Shown: piece by piece, positions 51,273 through 60,416 of the stretch
Layout: every line of letters begins with the position of its first letter
Numbering within the stretch: the first letter of the stretch is position 1
Assembly: GCF_002261345.1 (NCBI RefSeq)
Contig: NZ_NEVT01000006.1
Location: 1,240,001-1,304,000, forward strand
Source: Bordetella genomosp. 2
Lineage (GTDB): Bacteria > Pseudomonadota > Gammaproteobacteria > Burkholderiales > Burkholderiaceae_B
Reading direction: 5' to 3'
Length of the DNA: 64,000 bases
Program-made: the position numbers and the translations under genes
Notes under the pieces: model-generated
Databases searched by the model: none
What the model saw: the letters and a program-made list of their open reading frames with translations, nothing else
What the model was told of the DNA's origin: nothing

Positions 51273-52562
51273 TCATGCGCGTGAGCGGCGTTCGCGCAGC
51301 CAGTCGCGGGCCTGGTACGACCAGTACGTCATCTGCACCGCCGCGGTGCCCAGCGGGCCGCCGTTCCAGTCCAGCCCGAACGGCGCGAACTGGCGATAGC
51401 GCTCGCTCTCGCCGCAGATGCCTTCCGCCACCACCCGGCCGCCGATGGCCGTGGTGTTCATGCCGTGTCCGCCGAACGCGGTGCAATACCAGACGCCGGG
51501 CTGCAGCCTGCCGATCTGCGGCATCAGGTGCCGCGCATAGGACATGCGGCCCGACCAGGCGACTTCGACGCGCACCCCGGCCAGCTGCGGGTACACCGAC
51601 AACAGCTCGGCGCGCAGCGACTCGGCCAGGTCGGGCGGGTCGTCGATCCGCGTGGTGATGTGGCTGCCCCAACTGATGCGCCCGCCTTCCACGACCCGGT
51701 AGTAATTGCCGGCGCGGCGCGTGTCGCCGATGGCCGCATCGGTGCAGATGGCCTCGCGCACCCGTTCGCCCAGCGGCTCGGTCAGCATGATGTAGGTGGC
51801 GATGGGCAACATGGCGCGCCGCAGCGCCGGGACCAGCCCGTCGGTATAGCCCCCCGTGGCGATCAGTACCGTCTGCGCTTCGATGGTGGCCTCGGGCGTG
51901 GCCAGGCGCTTGACCGCGCCCGCCAGGTCGGCCGAGCGCACCGGGGAATCCTCGTGGATGCGCACGCCGAGGCGCACGCATTCGCGCGCCAGCGCGCGCG
52001 CATAGTTGAGCGGATGAAAATGGAACGAGGCCGGGTCGTAGATGCCCTGGAAATAGGCCTCGGACCGCAGCAGTTCGCGCACCTCGTCGCGCGCCAGCAG
52101 TTGCACGTCGCGCCCGAACTGGCGCTGCTCATCGCAATAGCGGCGCAGCGCATCGGTGTCGTCGTAGCGCAGCACGCGCAGCCGGCCGTCGACCTTGCGG
52201 GCGTCGTCGATGGCCAAGTCGCGGATGTTGGCCCGGATGATTTCCACGCCTTCGATGGACAAGCGGTACAACGCCTCGTAGCCGCGCTGGCCGACGCGCT
52301 TGCGGATCAGGTCGGCGCCGGCCGAAAACGCCGGCGATACCGACCCGCCATTGCGGCCGGAGGCGCCCCACCCGACGCGGCGCGCCTCCAGCAAGGTCAC
52401 CTGCCGGCCGCGGCGCGCCAGTTCCAGCGCGGCGGTCAGGCCGGCCAGGCCGCCGCCCACGACGCAGACCTCGGTGTCGGCCAGCCCGGCCAGCGCGTCG
52501 TAGCGCGTGTGCGCATCGCCCAGCGTGCGCTTGTAGAAGGTGTCGATGTAGTCGGAAACCAT
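51273..52562 (-). CDS. FAD-dependent amino acid/amine oxidase, probable L-pipecolate oxidase (AmaA-like)
   Basis: This 429-residue DadA/PuuB-like flavoenzyme has the FAD motif VCVVGGGLAGLTAALELARRG (about 31-51), GWGASGRNGGSVSPAF and the C-terminal GGHGMNTTAIGGRVVA. Family members oxidise glutamylputrescine, pipecolate or D-amino acids. The divergent ALDH7-type semialdehyde dehydrogenase 3.2 kb away points to the AmaA/AmaB pair of L-pipecolate catabolism in Pseudomonas putida. This substrate is an inference from the neighbourhood; a glutamylputrescine oxidase is the alternative. Confidence 0.85.
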   Translation of the reverse strand: MVSDYIDTFYKRTLGDAHTRYDALAGLADTEVCVVGGGLAGLTAALELARRGRQVTLLEARRVGWGASGRNGGSVSPAFSAGADLIRKRVGQRGYEALYRLSIEGVEIIRANIRDLAIDDARKVDGRLRVLRYDDTDALRRYCDEQRQFGRDVQLLARDEVRELLRSEAYFQGIYDPASFHFHPLNYARALARECVRLGVRIHEDSPVRSADLAGAVKRLATPEATIEAQTVLIATGGYTDGLVPALRRAMLPIATYIMLTEPLGERVREAICTDAAIGDTRRAGNYYRVVEGGRISWGSHITTRIDDPPDLAESLRAELLSVYPQLAGVRVEVAWSGRMSYARHLMPQIGRLQPGVWYCTAFGGHGMNTTAIGGRVVAEGICGESERYRQFAPFGLDWNGGPLGTAAVQMTYWSYQARDWLRERRSRA

Positions 52563-52611
52563 GGTGGCTCGGCGTGCAGACCGGCTTGGGATACTGGCGT
52601 CGGCGTGCGGC

Positions 52612-53301
52612 TCAGGCCAGCGAGGCCGGCGCCAGCGACCCGGCGACCCGCTTTTCGACCCAGTTGGCCAGGCGCAGCAAGGGATAGCAGTATATGAAAT
52701 AGATCAGCGCGATCAGGGCGTAGATGAACAGCGATTTGCTGGGGTAGGTAATCATGAAGACCTCGCCCTGGCGCGTCAGTTCGGTAATGCCGACCACCGA
52801 CAGGATGGCGGTGCTCTTGATCAGCATGACGTATACCCCGCTCATCGGCTGCACGATCAGCCGCATGGCCTGCGGCAGCACCACCAGCCGCAGGATCTGC
52901 AGAGGCTTGAGCCCCAGCGTCATGGCGCCTTCGGTCTGGCCGCGCGGCACCGCCTGGATGGCGCCCATGACGATCTCGGCCACGTAGCTGGACGTGTACA
53001 CCGACAGCGACACGAAGGCCGCCGTGTCGGAATCCCATTCCAGCCAGGCCACGCCGCTGCTGGGCAGCACGAAATAGAACACGTACAGCTGCACCAGGAA
53101 CGGCGTGCCGCGCAGCACGTGGATATACAGGCCCAGCAGTTGGTGCAGCACCCGGATGCGGTAGCTGCGCAGCACGCCGATGACGAACCCCAGCGCCGAG
53201 CCGGCGATGATGGCCACGAACGACACCTTCAGCGTTTCCAGGAAGCCCTTGAGCAGGAAGGGCATCACGGTCACGGCGGTCGACAGGTATTCTTGCAGCA
53301 T
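52612..53301 (-). CDS. Polar amino acid ABC transporter permease
   Basis: This 229-residue permease of the HisMQ type has about five membrane segments: FLLKGFLETLKVSFVAIIAGSALGFVIG near the N-terminus, then YIHVLRGTPFLVQLYVFYFVLP, and the EAA loop VPRGQTEGAMTLGLKPLQILRLVVLPQA. It forms half of the channel with the other permease. The gene follows that permease by three bases and precedes the oxidase gene by 49. Confidence 0.93.
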   Translation of the reverse strand: MLQEYLSTAVTVMPFLLKGFLETLKVSFVAIIAGSALGFVIGVLRSYRIRVLHQLLGLYIHVLRGTPFLVQLYVFYFVLPSSGVAWLEWDSDTAAFVSLSVYTSSYVAEIVMGAIQAVPRGQTEGAMTLGLKPLQILRLVVLPQAMRLIVQPMSGVYVMLIKSTAILSVVGITELTRQGEVFMITYPSKSLFIYALIALIYFIYCYPLLRLANWVEKRVAGSLAPASLA

Positions 53302-53304
53302 GCG

Positions 53305-53997
53305 TTACCTCGCGTTCCAGGCGGGACCGGCCAGCCACAGGCCGACCAGCCGCGACAGCCCCAGCATGAAGGCGTAGATCAACAGGTATCCGGCCGCGAT
53401 AGTCAGGAAACTCTCGTTCGGCACGATGCGCTCGCTGTTCATCAGCACGCCGGCGGCCACCAGCTCGAACACCGCGATCAGCGACAGCAGCGAGGTGTCC
53501 TTGATGAGCACGGCGGTCTGGCCGAGCAGCGGCGGCAGGGTATTGGCGAACGCCTGGGGCAGCACCACGTAGCGCAGGCGCTGGCCGAAATTCATGCCGA
53601 CCGCCTTGGCGCCCTCGATCTGGCCGCGCGGCACCGACTGGATGCCGACGCGCACGATCTCGCTCATGTAGGCCGTATGGTGCAGCGTGAGCGCGACGAT
53701 GCCGAGGATCATCTCGCTCCAGCCCTTGGCGGCGGGTATGAAAGCCGGCAGCGCGTAATACACCAGGTAGATCTGCACCAGCAGCGGCGTGGCGCGGATG
53801 AACTGGATATACCCGGCCGCCGGGCGCCAGACCAGGCCCCGGTGCGCCATGCGCGCCAGCGCCACCGGCACGCCCAGCGCCACCGCGAGCACCAGGCTGG
53901 CGCCCGCCGCGATCAGCGTGTTGGCCAGTCCGGCGATGAACTGGTCGGTGTACTGGCCGACGATGCGCCAGTTGTAGTAGTCGATCAGCCAGTTCAT
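53305..53997 (-). CDS. Polar amino acid ABC transporter permease
   Basis: This 230-residue HisMQ-type permease has about five membrane segments, FIAGLANTLIAAGASLVLAVALGVPVALARMAHRG, IQFIRATPLLVQIYLVYYALP, and the EAA loop VPRGQIEGAKAVGMNFGQRLRYVVLPQA. It pairs with the following permease. The binding-protein gene is 47 bases upstream. Confidence 0.93.
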   Translation of the reverse strand: MNWLIDYYNWRIVGQYTDQFIAGLANTLIAAGASLVLAVALGVPVALARMAHRGLVWRPAAGYIQFIRATPLLVQIYLVYYALPAFIPAAKGWSEMILGIVALTLHHTAYMSEIVRVGIQSVPRGQIEGAKAVGMNFGQRLRYVVLPQAFANTLPPLLGQTAVLIKDTSLLSLIAVFELVAAGVLMNSERIVPNESFLTIAAGYLLIYAFMLGLSRLVGLWLAGPAWNAR

Positions 53998-54044
53998 GGG
54001 CTATGACCTGTCGGCACGCCAGCGGACCATGCGCCGGACCGCCA

Positions 54045-54836
54045 TCAATGTTCCTTCTTCCAGTCGGTGGAATACCAGTACTTGACCGCGTCCGGCAGCG
54101 AGTTGTCGGCGGTGCGCAGTTCGCGCCAGTTGTCCAGCCAGAACTTCAGGCGATAGGCGTCGGGCGCCACCGCGAACGCCAGGGGCTCGCGCACCATGAC
54201 ACCATCCAGCACGCGCAGGTTCTTGAAGTCGGCCACGAACTGGTTGGCGGTGCTGAGCGCCATCACGCCGGCGTCGAGGCGGTTGCTCGACAGGGCCTGG
54301 CCCACCGGCGCGCTGCCGCCGGAGAACTCCTTGAGCTTGGCCTGCGGCAGCAGCTTGCGGGTGGCTTCCGCATAGGTGCTGGCGCCCAGCGCGCCGATGG
54401 TGACGTCCGCCTTGTTGAGCTCGTTGAAATGCTTGTACGGTGAGTCGGCCGGCACCACGGCGACCGTCTCGGCATAGAACATCGGCGCCGAGAAGAGGAT
54501 CTGCGCGGCGCGCTGCGGCGTCGGCGTCATGTCGGCGGCGATCATGTCGGCCTTGCCGGCCAGCAGCGCGGGGATCAGGCCCTTCCATTCGTAGTCCTGC
54601 AGCACCAGCTTGACGCCCAGGTCGTCGGCCATGCGGCGCGCCAGCTCGACCGCCAGGCCGGTGCGCTTGCCGGATTTGTCCATGAAGCTCATCAGCGGGC
54701 CGGACGTCTGGACCGCCACGCGGAATTCGCCGCGCTTGAGGATGTCGTCCAGCGCATCGGCGCGCGCCGCGGAGGCGGCGCAGGCCGCGGTCACGGCCAG
54801 TGTCGCGATGCCCAGCCATTGTTTGATTTTCTGCAT
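54045..54836 (-). CDS. Polar amino acid ABC transporter periplasmic binding protein
   Basis: This 263-residue family-3 solute-binding protein has a signal peptide (WLGIATLAVTAACAASAARA). The mature protein shows LDDILKRGEFRVAVQTSGPLMSFMDKSGKRTGLAVELARRMADDLGVKL, and ADMIAADMTPTPQRAAQILFSAPMFYAETVAVVP. These place it among binding proteins for basic or cyclic amino acids. It supplies the two permeases and the ATPase of the same operon. Pipecolate or lysine is inferred from the neighbouring oxidase. Confidence 0.93.
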   Translation of the reverse strand: MQKIKQWLGIATLAVTAACAASAARADALDDILKRGEFRVAVQTSGPLMSFMDKSGKRTGLAVELARRMADDLGVKLVLQDYEWKGLIPALLAGKADMIAADMTPTPQRAAQILFSAPMFYAETVAVVPADSPYKHFNELNKADVTIGALGASTYAEATRKLLPQAKLKEFSGGSAPVGQALSSNRLDAGVMALSTANQFVADFKNLRVLDGVMVREPLAFAVAPDAYRLKFWLDNWRELRTADNSLPDAVKYWYSTDWKKEH

Positions 54837-54942
54837 ATCAAGACCCTCTCTGGTGGTATGGGCCGCCGGGTGCGGAACACGCCGGGCGGTACTGCAGTGG
54901 TTGCCGCGCCGGCCGCGCGCCCTGCGGCGGCCGGCGCGGGTG

Positions 54943-55722
54943 CTACAGAATCTTGTCCAGGAACGCCCGCGTGCGCGGATGCCGCGGCGCGCGGAACAGC
55001 ATCTCGGGCGCGCCCTCTTCGACGATGCGGCCGCCGTCCATGAACAGCGCGCGGTCGGCCACGTCGCGGGCGAAGCCCATCTCGTGGGTGACCACGGCCA
55101 TGGTCATGCCGTCGCGGGCCAGCTCGCGCATCAGGTCGAGAATGCCGCCGACGGTCTCGGGATCGAGCGCCGAGGTCGCCTCGTCGAACAGCATCAGCTT
55201 CGGGTCCATCGCCAGCGCCCGGGCGATCGCCACCCGCTGCTGCTGTCCGCCGGATAGCTGGCTGGGATAGCGGGCACCGAACTCGGCCATGCCGACCCGC
55301 TCCAGCAGCCCGCGCGCATAGCGCTCGGCCTCGGCGCGGCTGCGCTTGCGCACCACGCATTGCGGCAGTGCGACGTTGTCCAGGGCGGTGCGATGCTGGA
55401 ACAGGTTGAAATGCTGGAACACCATGCCCACTTCGGTGCGCCAGCGGTTCAGGTCGGTGGCGGCGTCCGAGATCGACACGCCGTCGATGCGGATATCGCC
55501 CGCGTCGATCGACTCCAGCCCATTGAGCGTGCGCAGCAAGGTGCTCTTGCCCGAGCCCGACGGCCCGACCACCACCAGCACTTCGCCGCGCTCGATGCGG
55601 CAGTGGATGTCGGTGAGCGCCGCATGCGGCGGCTGCCCTTCGCGATGAAAGGTCTTGTGTACTGCTTCGACCACGACCAATGGATCCGGCACGGGCTGCC
55701 ATCCCAAAAAAAGGTTTCGCAT
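54943..55722 (-). CDS. Polar amino acid ABC transporter ATP-binding protein
   Basis: This 259-residue HisP/GlnQ-type ATPase has Walker [10 protein letters not shown] (about 54-62), the signature [15 protein letters not shown], and Walker [12 protein letters not shown] with the switch His in VVTHEM. It energises uptake through the two permeases. It is the first gene of the leftward amino-acid operon, divergent by 87 bases from the aldehyde dehydrogenase gene, so both may share a control region. Confidence 0.94.
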   Translation of the reverse strand: MRNLFLGWQPVPDPLVVVEAVHKTFHREGQPPHAALTDIHCRIERGEVLVVVGPSGSGKSTLLRTLNGLESIDAGDIRIDGVSISDAATDLNRWRTEVGMVFQHFNLFQHRTALDNVALPQCVVRKRSRAEAERYARGLLERVGMAEFGARYPSQLSGGQQQRVAIARALAMDPKLMLFDEATSALDPETVGGILDLMRELARDGMTMAVVTHEMGFARDVADRALFMDGGRIVEEGAPEMLFRAPRHPRTRAFLDKIL

Positions 55723-55809
55723 TCGACGTCAGAGTTTCGTATAGTAAATTTTTCTGCCGCGATTCCACTTAGGCATTTCCCTAACGCTGCCGCCCCAAGG
55801 AGACCACCG

Positions 55810-57312
55810 ATGACCACGCCCCAAGAGATCCTGCGCGCCCTCGGCCTGAACGACACCGTCCTGCAGGGCGGCACGCTGGCGGCGCACAGCCCCATCGACG
55901 GCGCGCGCCTGGCGCAAGTGCACGAACACACGGTGGCGCAGGCCCACGCGGCCATCACGCGGGCGCGCCAGGCCAGCCAGGCGTGGCGCTTGGTGCCGGC
56001 GCCGCGCCGCGGCGAGCTGGTGCGGCTGTTCGGCGAGGTGCTGCGCCGCCACAAGCGCGACCTGGGCCGGCTGGTGTCGCTGGAGGCGGGCAAGATCCTG
56101 GCCGAGGGCGAAGGCGAGGTCCAGGAAATGATCGACATCTGCGATTTCGCGCTGGGCCTGTCGCGACAACTGTACGGCCTGACCATCGCCTCCGAACGCC
56201 CCGGCCACCGCATGATGGAAACCTGGCATCCGCTCGGCGTGGTCGGCGTGATCAGCGCCTTCAATTTCCCGGTCGCGGTGTGGTCGTGGAATACCGCGCT
56301 GGCGCTGGTATGCGGCAACGCCGTGGTATGGAAGCCGTCCGAAAAAACGCCGCTGACCGCCCTGGCCTGCCAGGCGCTGTTCGCGCAGGCGCTGCAGCAG
56401 TTCGGCGACGCGCCGGCGGGCCTGCTGGAAGTGCTGATCGGCGGTCGCCAGGTGGGCGAGACGCTGGTCGACTCGCACGACGTGGCGCTGGTGTCGGCCA
56501 CCGGCTCCACGCGCATGGGGCGCCAGGTGGCGCCGCGCGTGGCGCAGCGCTTCGGCCGGGTGCTGCTGGAGCTGGGCGGCAACAACGCGATCATCGTGGC
56601 GCCGTCGGCCGACCTCGACATGGCGGCGCGCGGCATCGTGTTCGGCGCCATCGGCACGGCCGGGCAGCGCTGCACCACCACCCGCCGCCTGATCGTGCAC
56701 GAGAGCATCGCCGACGACCTGCTGGCGCGCCTGCGCGCCGCGTATGCCAGCGCGCCGATCGGCAATCCGCTCGACGCCGGCACCCTGGTGGGGCCGCTGA
56801 TCGACCGCGCCGCCTTCGACGCCATGCAGCAGGCCCTGGTGGCCGCGCGCGAACAGGGCGGCGCCGTGACCGGCGGCGAACGCGTGCTGGCCGACACCTA
56901 TCCGGACGCCTGGTACGTGCGGCCGGCCATCGTCGAGATGCCGGGGCAGACCGACGTGGTATGCCACGAGACTTTCGCGCCGATCCTGTACGTGATGCGC
57001 TACAGCGCCTTCGACGAGGCGCTGGCCATGCATAACGGCGTGCCGCAGGGCCTGTCGTCGGCGATCTTCACCAACGACCTGCGCGAAGCCGAGACCTTCC
57101 TGTCGGCCGCCGGCTCGGACTGCGGCATCGCCAACGTCAACATCGGCACCTCGGGCGCCGAGATCGGCGGCGCGTTCGGCGGCGAGAAAGAAACCGGCGG
57201 CGGCCGCGAGTCCGGCTCGGATGCCTGGAAGAACTACATGCGGCGCGCCACCAACACCATCAATTATTCGCGCGAACTGCCGCTCGCGCAGGGCATCAAG
57301 TTCGGCGCATAG
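55810..57312 (+). CDS. amaB: ALDH7-type aminoadipate-semialdehyde dehydrogenase (AmaB-like)
   Basis: This 500-residue NAD-dependent aldehyde dehydrogenase belongs to the ALDH7 group (L-aminoadipate-semialdehyde dehydrogenase). It shows TWHPLGVVGVISAFNFPVAVWSWN, KPSEKTPLTALA, the glycine motif ATGSTRMG, ELGGNNAI with the catalytic Glu, and the nucleophile in GTAGQRCTTTRR. In L-pipecolate and lysine breakdown it oxidises the semialdehyde to 2-aminoadipate. AAGGAG precedes the ATG. The divergent transporter/oxidase operon supports the role. Confidence 0.9.
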   Translation: MTTPQEILRALGLNDTVLQGGTLAAHSPIDGARLAQVHEHTVAQAHAAITRARQASQAWRLVPAPRRGELVRLFGEVLRRHKRDLGRLVSLEAGKILAEGEGEVQEMIDICDFALGLSRQLYGLTIASERPGHRMMETWHPLGVVGVISAFNFPVAVWSWNTALALVCGNAVVWKPSEKTPLTALACQALFAQALQQFGDAPAGLLEVLIGGRQVGETLVDSHDVALVSATGSTRMGRQVAPRVAQRFGRVLLELGGNNAIIVAPSADLDMAARGIVFGAIGTAGQRCTTTRRLIVHESIADDLLARLRAAYASAPIGNPLDAGTLVGPLIDRAAFDAMQQALVAAREQGGAVTGGERVLADTYPDAWYVRPAIVEMPGQTDVVCHETFAPILYVMRYSAFDEALAMHNGVPQGLSSAIFTNDLREAETFLSAAGSDCGIANVNIGTSGAEIGGAFGGEKETGGGRESGSDAWKNYMRRATNTINYSRELPLAQGIKFGA

Positions 57313-57415
57313 CGGGCCTCGCGCGGGGCCCGCGCAATCGTTTGCTTACATGCGGTTGCAGGAGCCCCCTGATGCGGTGCTACAGTGCGTCGTCATCTAA
57401 TTTCCCTGCTTCATC

Positions 57416-58705
57416 ATGTTTTCGGACACTGCTATCCCCTCCCCGCTGCGCGCGCCGGTCCTGGCGGCGCTGCTGGGGCTCGCGACGCCGGCCACGGCCG
57501 GCATCACCTACCAGCTCGAACGCCCGGCCGCCTCGCCCGGCGAGACGGTGCAGATCCAGGCCGTTTATTTCAACGACGGCGAAACCGGCGCGCAATGGCA
57601 GCCGCCGGCGCAACTGGTGGTGCAATGGCGCGGCGCCGACGGCGCCATTGTGCGCAGCATGGCATCGCTGGCCAGCCCGCAGGCGCCGCTGAACATCCCG
57701 GTGAACAATTTCGCCCGCGTGGCCTGGAGCACGGTGGTGCCCCGCCAGGCGCAGGGCCTGCAGGCCCTGTCGATCGAGGGCGAGCCCACCATGATGGCGC
57801 TGGACGTGTCGGGCCGCGAAAGCGGCACGCTGGCCAGCGCGCCGGCCCAGGGGCCGGTGGTCGACGCCAGCACCGGCGCGCCCGTGCCGGTGGCCGCCGT
57901 CACCGCCGCCGGCGCCCAGCCGGACGCCGGGCCGGCGCCCGCCGACGCGGCGCGCAGCCAGTTCCACGCCCAGCCCACCGCGTTCGACGCCTTCCGGGGG
58001 GCGATCTCCGAATACCAACCCATGTACTTCGACATCGGCACGCGCGGCCGCACCACCGCGCGCTTCCAGATCAGCGCCAAGTACCGGCTGTTCACCCCGC
58101 CCGGCGGCCGCCCGGCCACCTTCGGCGAGAATTTCTACCTGGGCTACACGCAGACTTCGCTGTGGGACCTGCAGGGCGATTCGATGCCGTTCATCGACAC
58201 GACCTTCAACCCCAGCGTGTTCTGGCTGTCCGACAACCTATGGACCTCGCCCACTCAGCACTGGCGGCTGGGCCTGAACACCGGTATCGAGCACATGTCC
58301 AACGGCAAGAGCGGCGACGACTCGCGCTCGCTCAACGACGCCTATGTGCAGCCGGCGATCAACTACCGTTTCGACGGCGGCAGCACCCTGACCTTCGCGC
58401 CCAAGATCAAGGCCTATGTCGGCGTGGCGGACGAGAATTCCGATTACCGCGACTACGCCGGCTTCGTCGACTGGAACCTGCGCTGGGCCCAGGACAACGG
58501 CGCCGTCATTTCGGCCATGTACCGCCAGGGCGCCAGCCGCCATCGCACCACCCAGCTCGATTTCGCCTGGCCGCTGCGCCGTACCTGGCTCGACATGAAC
58601 GGCTACCTGCACCTGCAGTATTTCAACGGCTACGGCGAAACGCTGCTGGGCTACGACCAGCGCAACAAATCGCAGTTCCGCATCGGCCTGTCCATCGTGC
58701 CGTAG
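57416..58705 (+). CDS. pldA: Outer membrane phospholipase A with extended N-terminal domain
   Basis: This 429-residue protein has a signal peptide (PVLAALLGLATPATAG). An N-terminal beta-sandwich-like part (about 28-135) is followed by a low-complexity Ala/Pro-rich linker (about 140-182), then the phospholipase barrel. The active site is EHMSNGKSGDDSRSLNDAY, with the catalytic His and Ser in HMSNG and the Asn of the triad in SLND, equivalent to H142/S144/N156 of the E. coli enzyme. It hydrolyses outer-leaflet phospholipids when the membrane is disturbed. It stands alone. Confidence 0.93.
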   Translation: MFSDTAIPSPLRAPVLAALLGLATPATAGITYQLERPAASPGETVQIQAVYFNDGETGAQWQPPAQLVVQWRGADGAIVRSMASLASPQAPLNIPVNNFARVAWSTVVPRQAQGLQALSIEGEPTMMALDVSGRESGTLASAPAQGPVVDASTGAPVPVAAVTAAGAQPDAGPAPADAARSQFHAQPTAFDAFRGAISEYQPMYFDIGTRGRTTARFQISAKYRLFTPPGGRPATFGENFYLGYTQTSLWDLQGDSMPFIDTTFNPSVFWLSDNLWTSPTQHWRLGLNTGIEHMSNGKSGDDSRSLNDAYVQPAINYRFDGGSTLTFAPKIKAYVGVADENSDYRDYAGFVDWNLRWAQDNGAVISAMYRQGASRHRTTQLDFAWPLRRTWLDMNGYLHLQYFNGYGETLLGYDQRNKSQFRIGLSIVP

Positions 58706-58718
58706 GAGACCCCACGCC

Positions 58719-59360
58719 ATGTATTTCGACCTGTCCGCCATCGACCGCCGCAATGCCTACAAGCTGATGACCTCGACGATCGTGCCGCGCCCGATCGCCT
58801 GGGTGGTCAGCCAGGACGAGCAGGGGCGCAACAACGCCGCGCCGTTCTCGTTCTTCGGCGCCATGTCGGGCGACCCGCCGATTGTCTGCATCGGCGTGGG
58901 CTCGCGGCCGGACGGCCCCAAGGACACGGGCGCCAACCTGCGCGTCGATTCGGGTTTCGTGGTCAACATGGTGTCCGCGGCCCTGCTCAAGCGCATGAAC
59001 GTCACGGCCATCGACTTCGCTCCCGGCGTCGACGAGCTGCAGGCCGCCGGCCTGGCGATCGCCGCCTCGCACAAGGTGGCGCCGCCGCGCATCGCCGACA
59101 GCCCGGTCGCCATGGAATGCGTGGTGCGCCAGATCCTGGACATGGGCCCCGAGCGGCGCATCGTCGTGGCCGAGATCCTGGCCTTCCATGTGCGCGACGA
59201 CGCGGTGCTGGACGCGGACCGCTGCTACATCGACACCCCGAACCTCGACCTGGTGGGCCGCATGCATGGCGGCGGCTGGTACACCTACCAGGGCGAACTG
59301 GTCGAAGTGCCGCGCTGGAGCGAGGCCGACTGGCGCGCCAGCGGCGAGCCGCGCGACTGA
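58719..59360 (+). CDS. Flavin reductase-domain FMN-binding protein
   Basis: This 213-residue protein has the split-barrel flavin reductase fold: LMTSTIVPRPIAWVVSQDEQGRNNAAPFSFFGAMSGDPPIVCIGVG (FMN-binding) and the C-terminal IAASHKVAPPRIADSPVAMECVV. It is of the flavoredoxin-like subgroup and may supply reduced flavin or act on a hydroxylated substrate. AGGAG lies before the ATG, and the gap to the phospholipase gene is only 13 bases. The asparaginase gene follows after 17 bases. Confidence 0.9.
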   Translation: MYFDLSAIDRRNAYKLMTSTIVPRPIAWVVSQDEQGRNNAAPFSFFGAMSGDPPIVCIGVGSRPDGPKDTGANLRVDSGFVVNMVSAALLKRMNVTAIDFAPGVDELQAAGLAIAASHKVAPPRIADSPVAMECVVRQILDMGPERRIVVAEILAFHVRDDAVLDADRCYIDTPNLDLVGRMHGGGWYTYQGELVEVPRWSEADWRASGEPRD

Positions 59361-59377
59361 CGCCGCCAGGCCGCCAC

Positions 59378-60409
59378 ATGCCCGCGCATACGCTGCTCAT
59401 CGAACGCACGCGCGGCGGCCCCGACGCCGCCGGCGACACCGTGGAATGCCAGCACTACGGCTCGATTGCCGTGGTGGACGCCGACGGCCGCCTGGTGGCC
59501 AGCGCCGGCGACCCCGACGCCCTGACTTTCGCGCGTTCCGCGCTCAAGCCATTCCAGGCGCTGCCCTTCGTACGGGCCGGCGGCGCGCAGCATTTCGGCC
59601 TGCCATCCCGGCACCTGGCGCTGCTGTGCGCCAGCCACTCCGGCGAGGACGAGCACGTGGCGGGCGTTTCCGCCATCCTGGAGCGCGCCGGCTGCGCGCC
59701 CGTCGAATTGCAGTGCGGCTGCCATGTGCCGATTGCCTTCGAGATGCCCGGCGCGAGCGCGCCGGCCGGTTTCCAGCCGACCCCGCTGCACCACAATTGC
59801 TCGGGCAAGCATGCCGGGTTCCTGGCGTATTGTGCGCAGCACCGGCTGGGGCGGCACGATTACCTGGCGGCCGGCCACCCTCTGCAGGCCGCGGTGCGCG
59901 GCGCCATCGCGCGGGCGTGCGGCACGCCGGCCGAGGCGTTGCGCATCGGGACGGACGGCTGTTCGGCGCCCACCTACGCGCTGCCCCTGTCCGCGCTGGC
60001 GCGCGGCTATGCCGGCCTGGCCGCGTCGGGCGCCCGGCGCGGCGACATGGCGGCGGCGCTGCGCCTGCTGTACGACGCCATGGTGAGCCACCCTTTCCTG
60101 GTGTCCGGCTCACGGCGCTCGGACCTGGCGTTCATGAGCGCGGCGCCGGGCGACTGGGTCGCCAAGGTCGGGGCCGACGGCGTGCAGGGCCTCGGGCTGC
60201 GCAGCGAGGGGCTGGGCATCGCGGTGAAAGTCTCCGACGGCAACATGGCCGCCGTCTATGCCGCCGCTATCGAGGCGCTCCGGCAGCTCGGCCTGGCCGC
60301 CGGCGCGCCCGGCTCGGCCCTGCACGCGCTGGCGCGGCCCGAACTGCGCAACGCGGCCGGGCTGCGCACCGGACAGGTGCGCCCGGCGTTCACGCTGCGC
60401 CGCCACTGA
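59378..60409 (+). CDS. L-asparaginase II family protein (AnsA type)
   Basis: This 343-residue protein belongs to the thermolabile asparaginase family first seen in Rhizobium etli. It has ARSALKPFQALPFVRAGGA and CASHSGEDEHV, LHHNCSGKHAGFLAYC with the Cys and Lys of the active site, and GTDGCSAPTYALPL. It would hydrolyse asparagine to aspartate and ammonia in the cytoplasm. There is no signal peptide. It converges with the permease gene with a seven-base gap. Confidence 0.9.
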   Translation: MPAHTLLIERTRGGPDAAGDTVECQHYGSIAVVDADGRLVASAGDPDALTFARSALKPFQALPFVRAGGAQHFGLPSRHLALLCASHSGEDEHVAGVSAILERAGCAPVELQCGCHVPIAFEMPGASAPAGFQPTPLHHNCSGKHAGFLAYCAQHRLGRHDYLAAGHPLQAAVRGAIARACGTPAEALRIGTDGCSAPTYALPLSALARGYAGLAASGARRGDMAAALRLLYDAMVSHPFLVSGSRRSDLAFMSAAPGDWVAKVGADGVQGLGLRSEGLGIAVKVSDGNMAAVYAAAIEALRQLGLAAGAPGSALHALARPELRNAAGLRTGQVRPAFTLRRH

Positions 60410-60416
60410 CGCGGCA

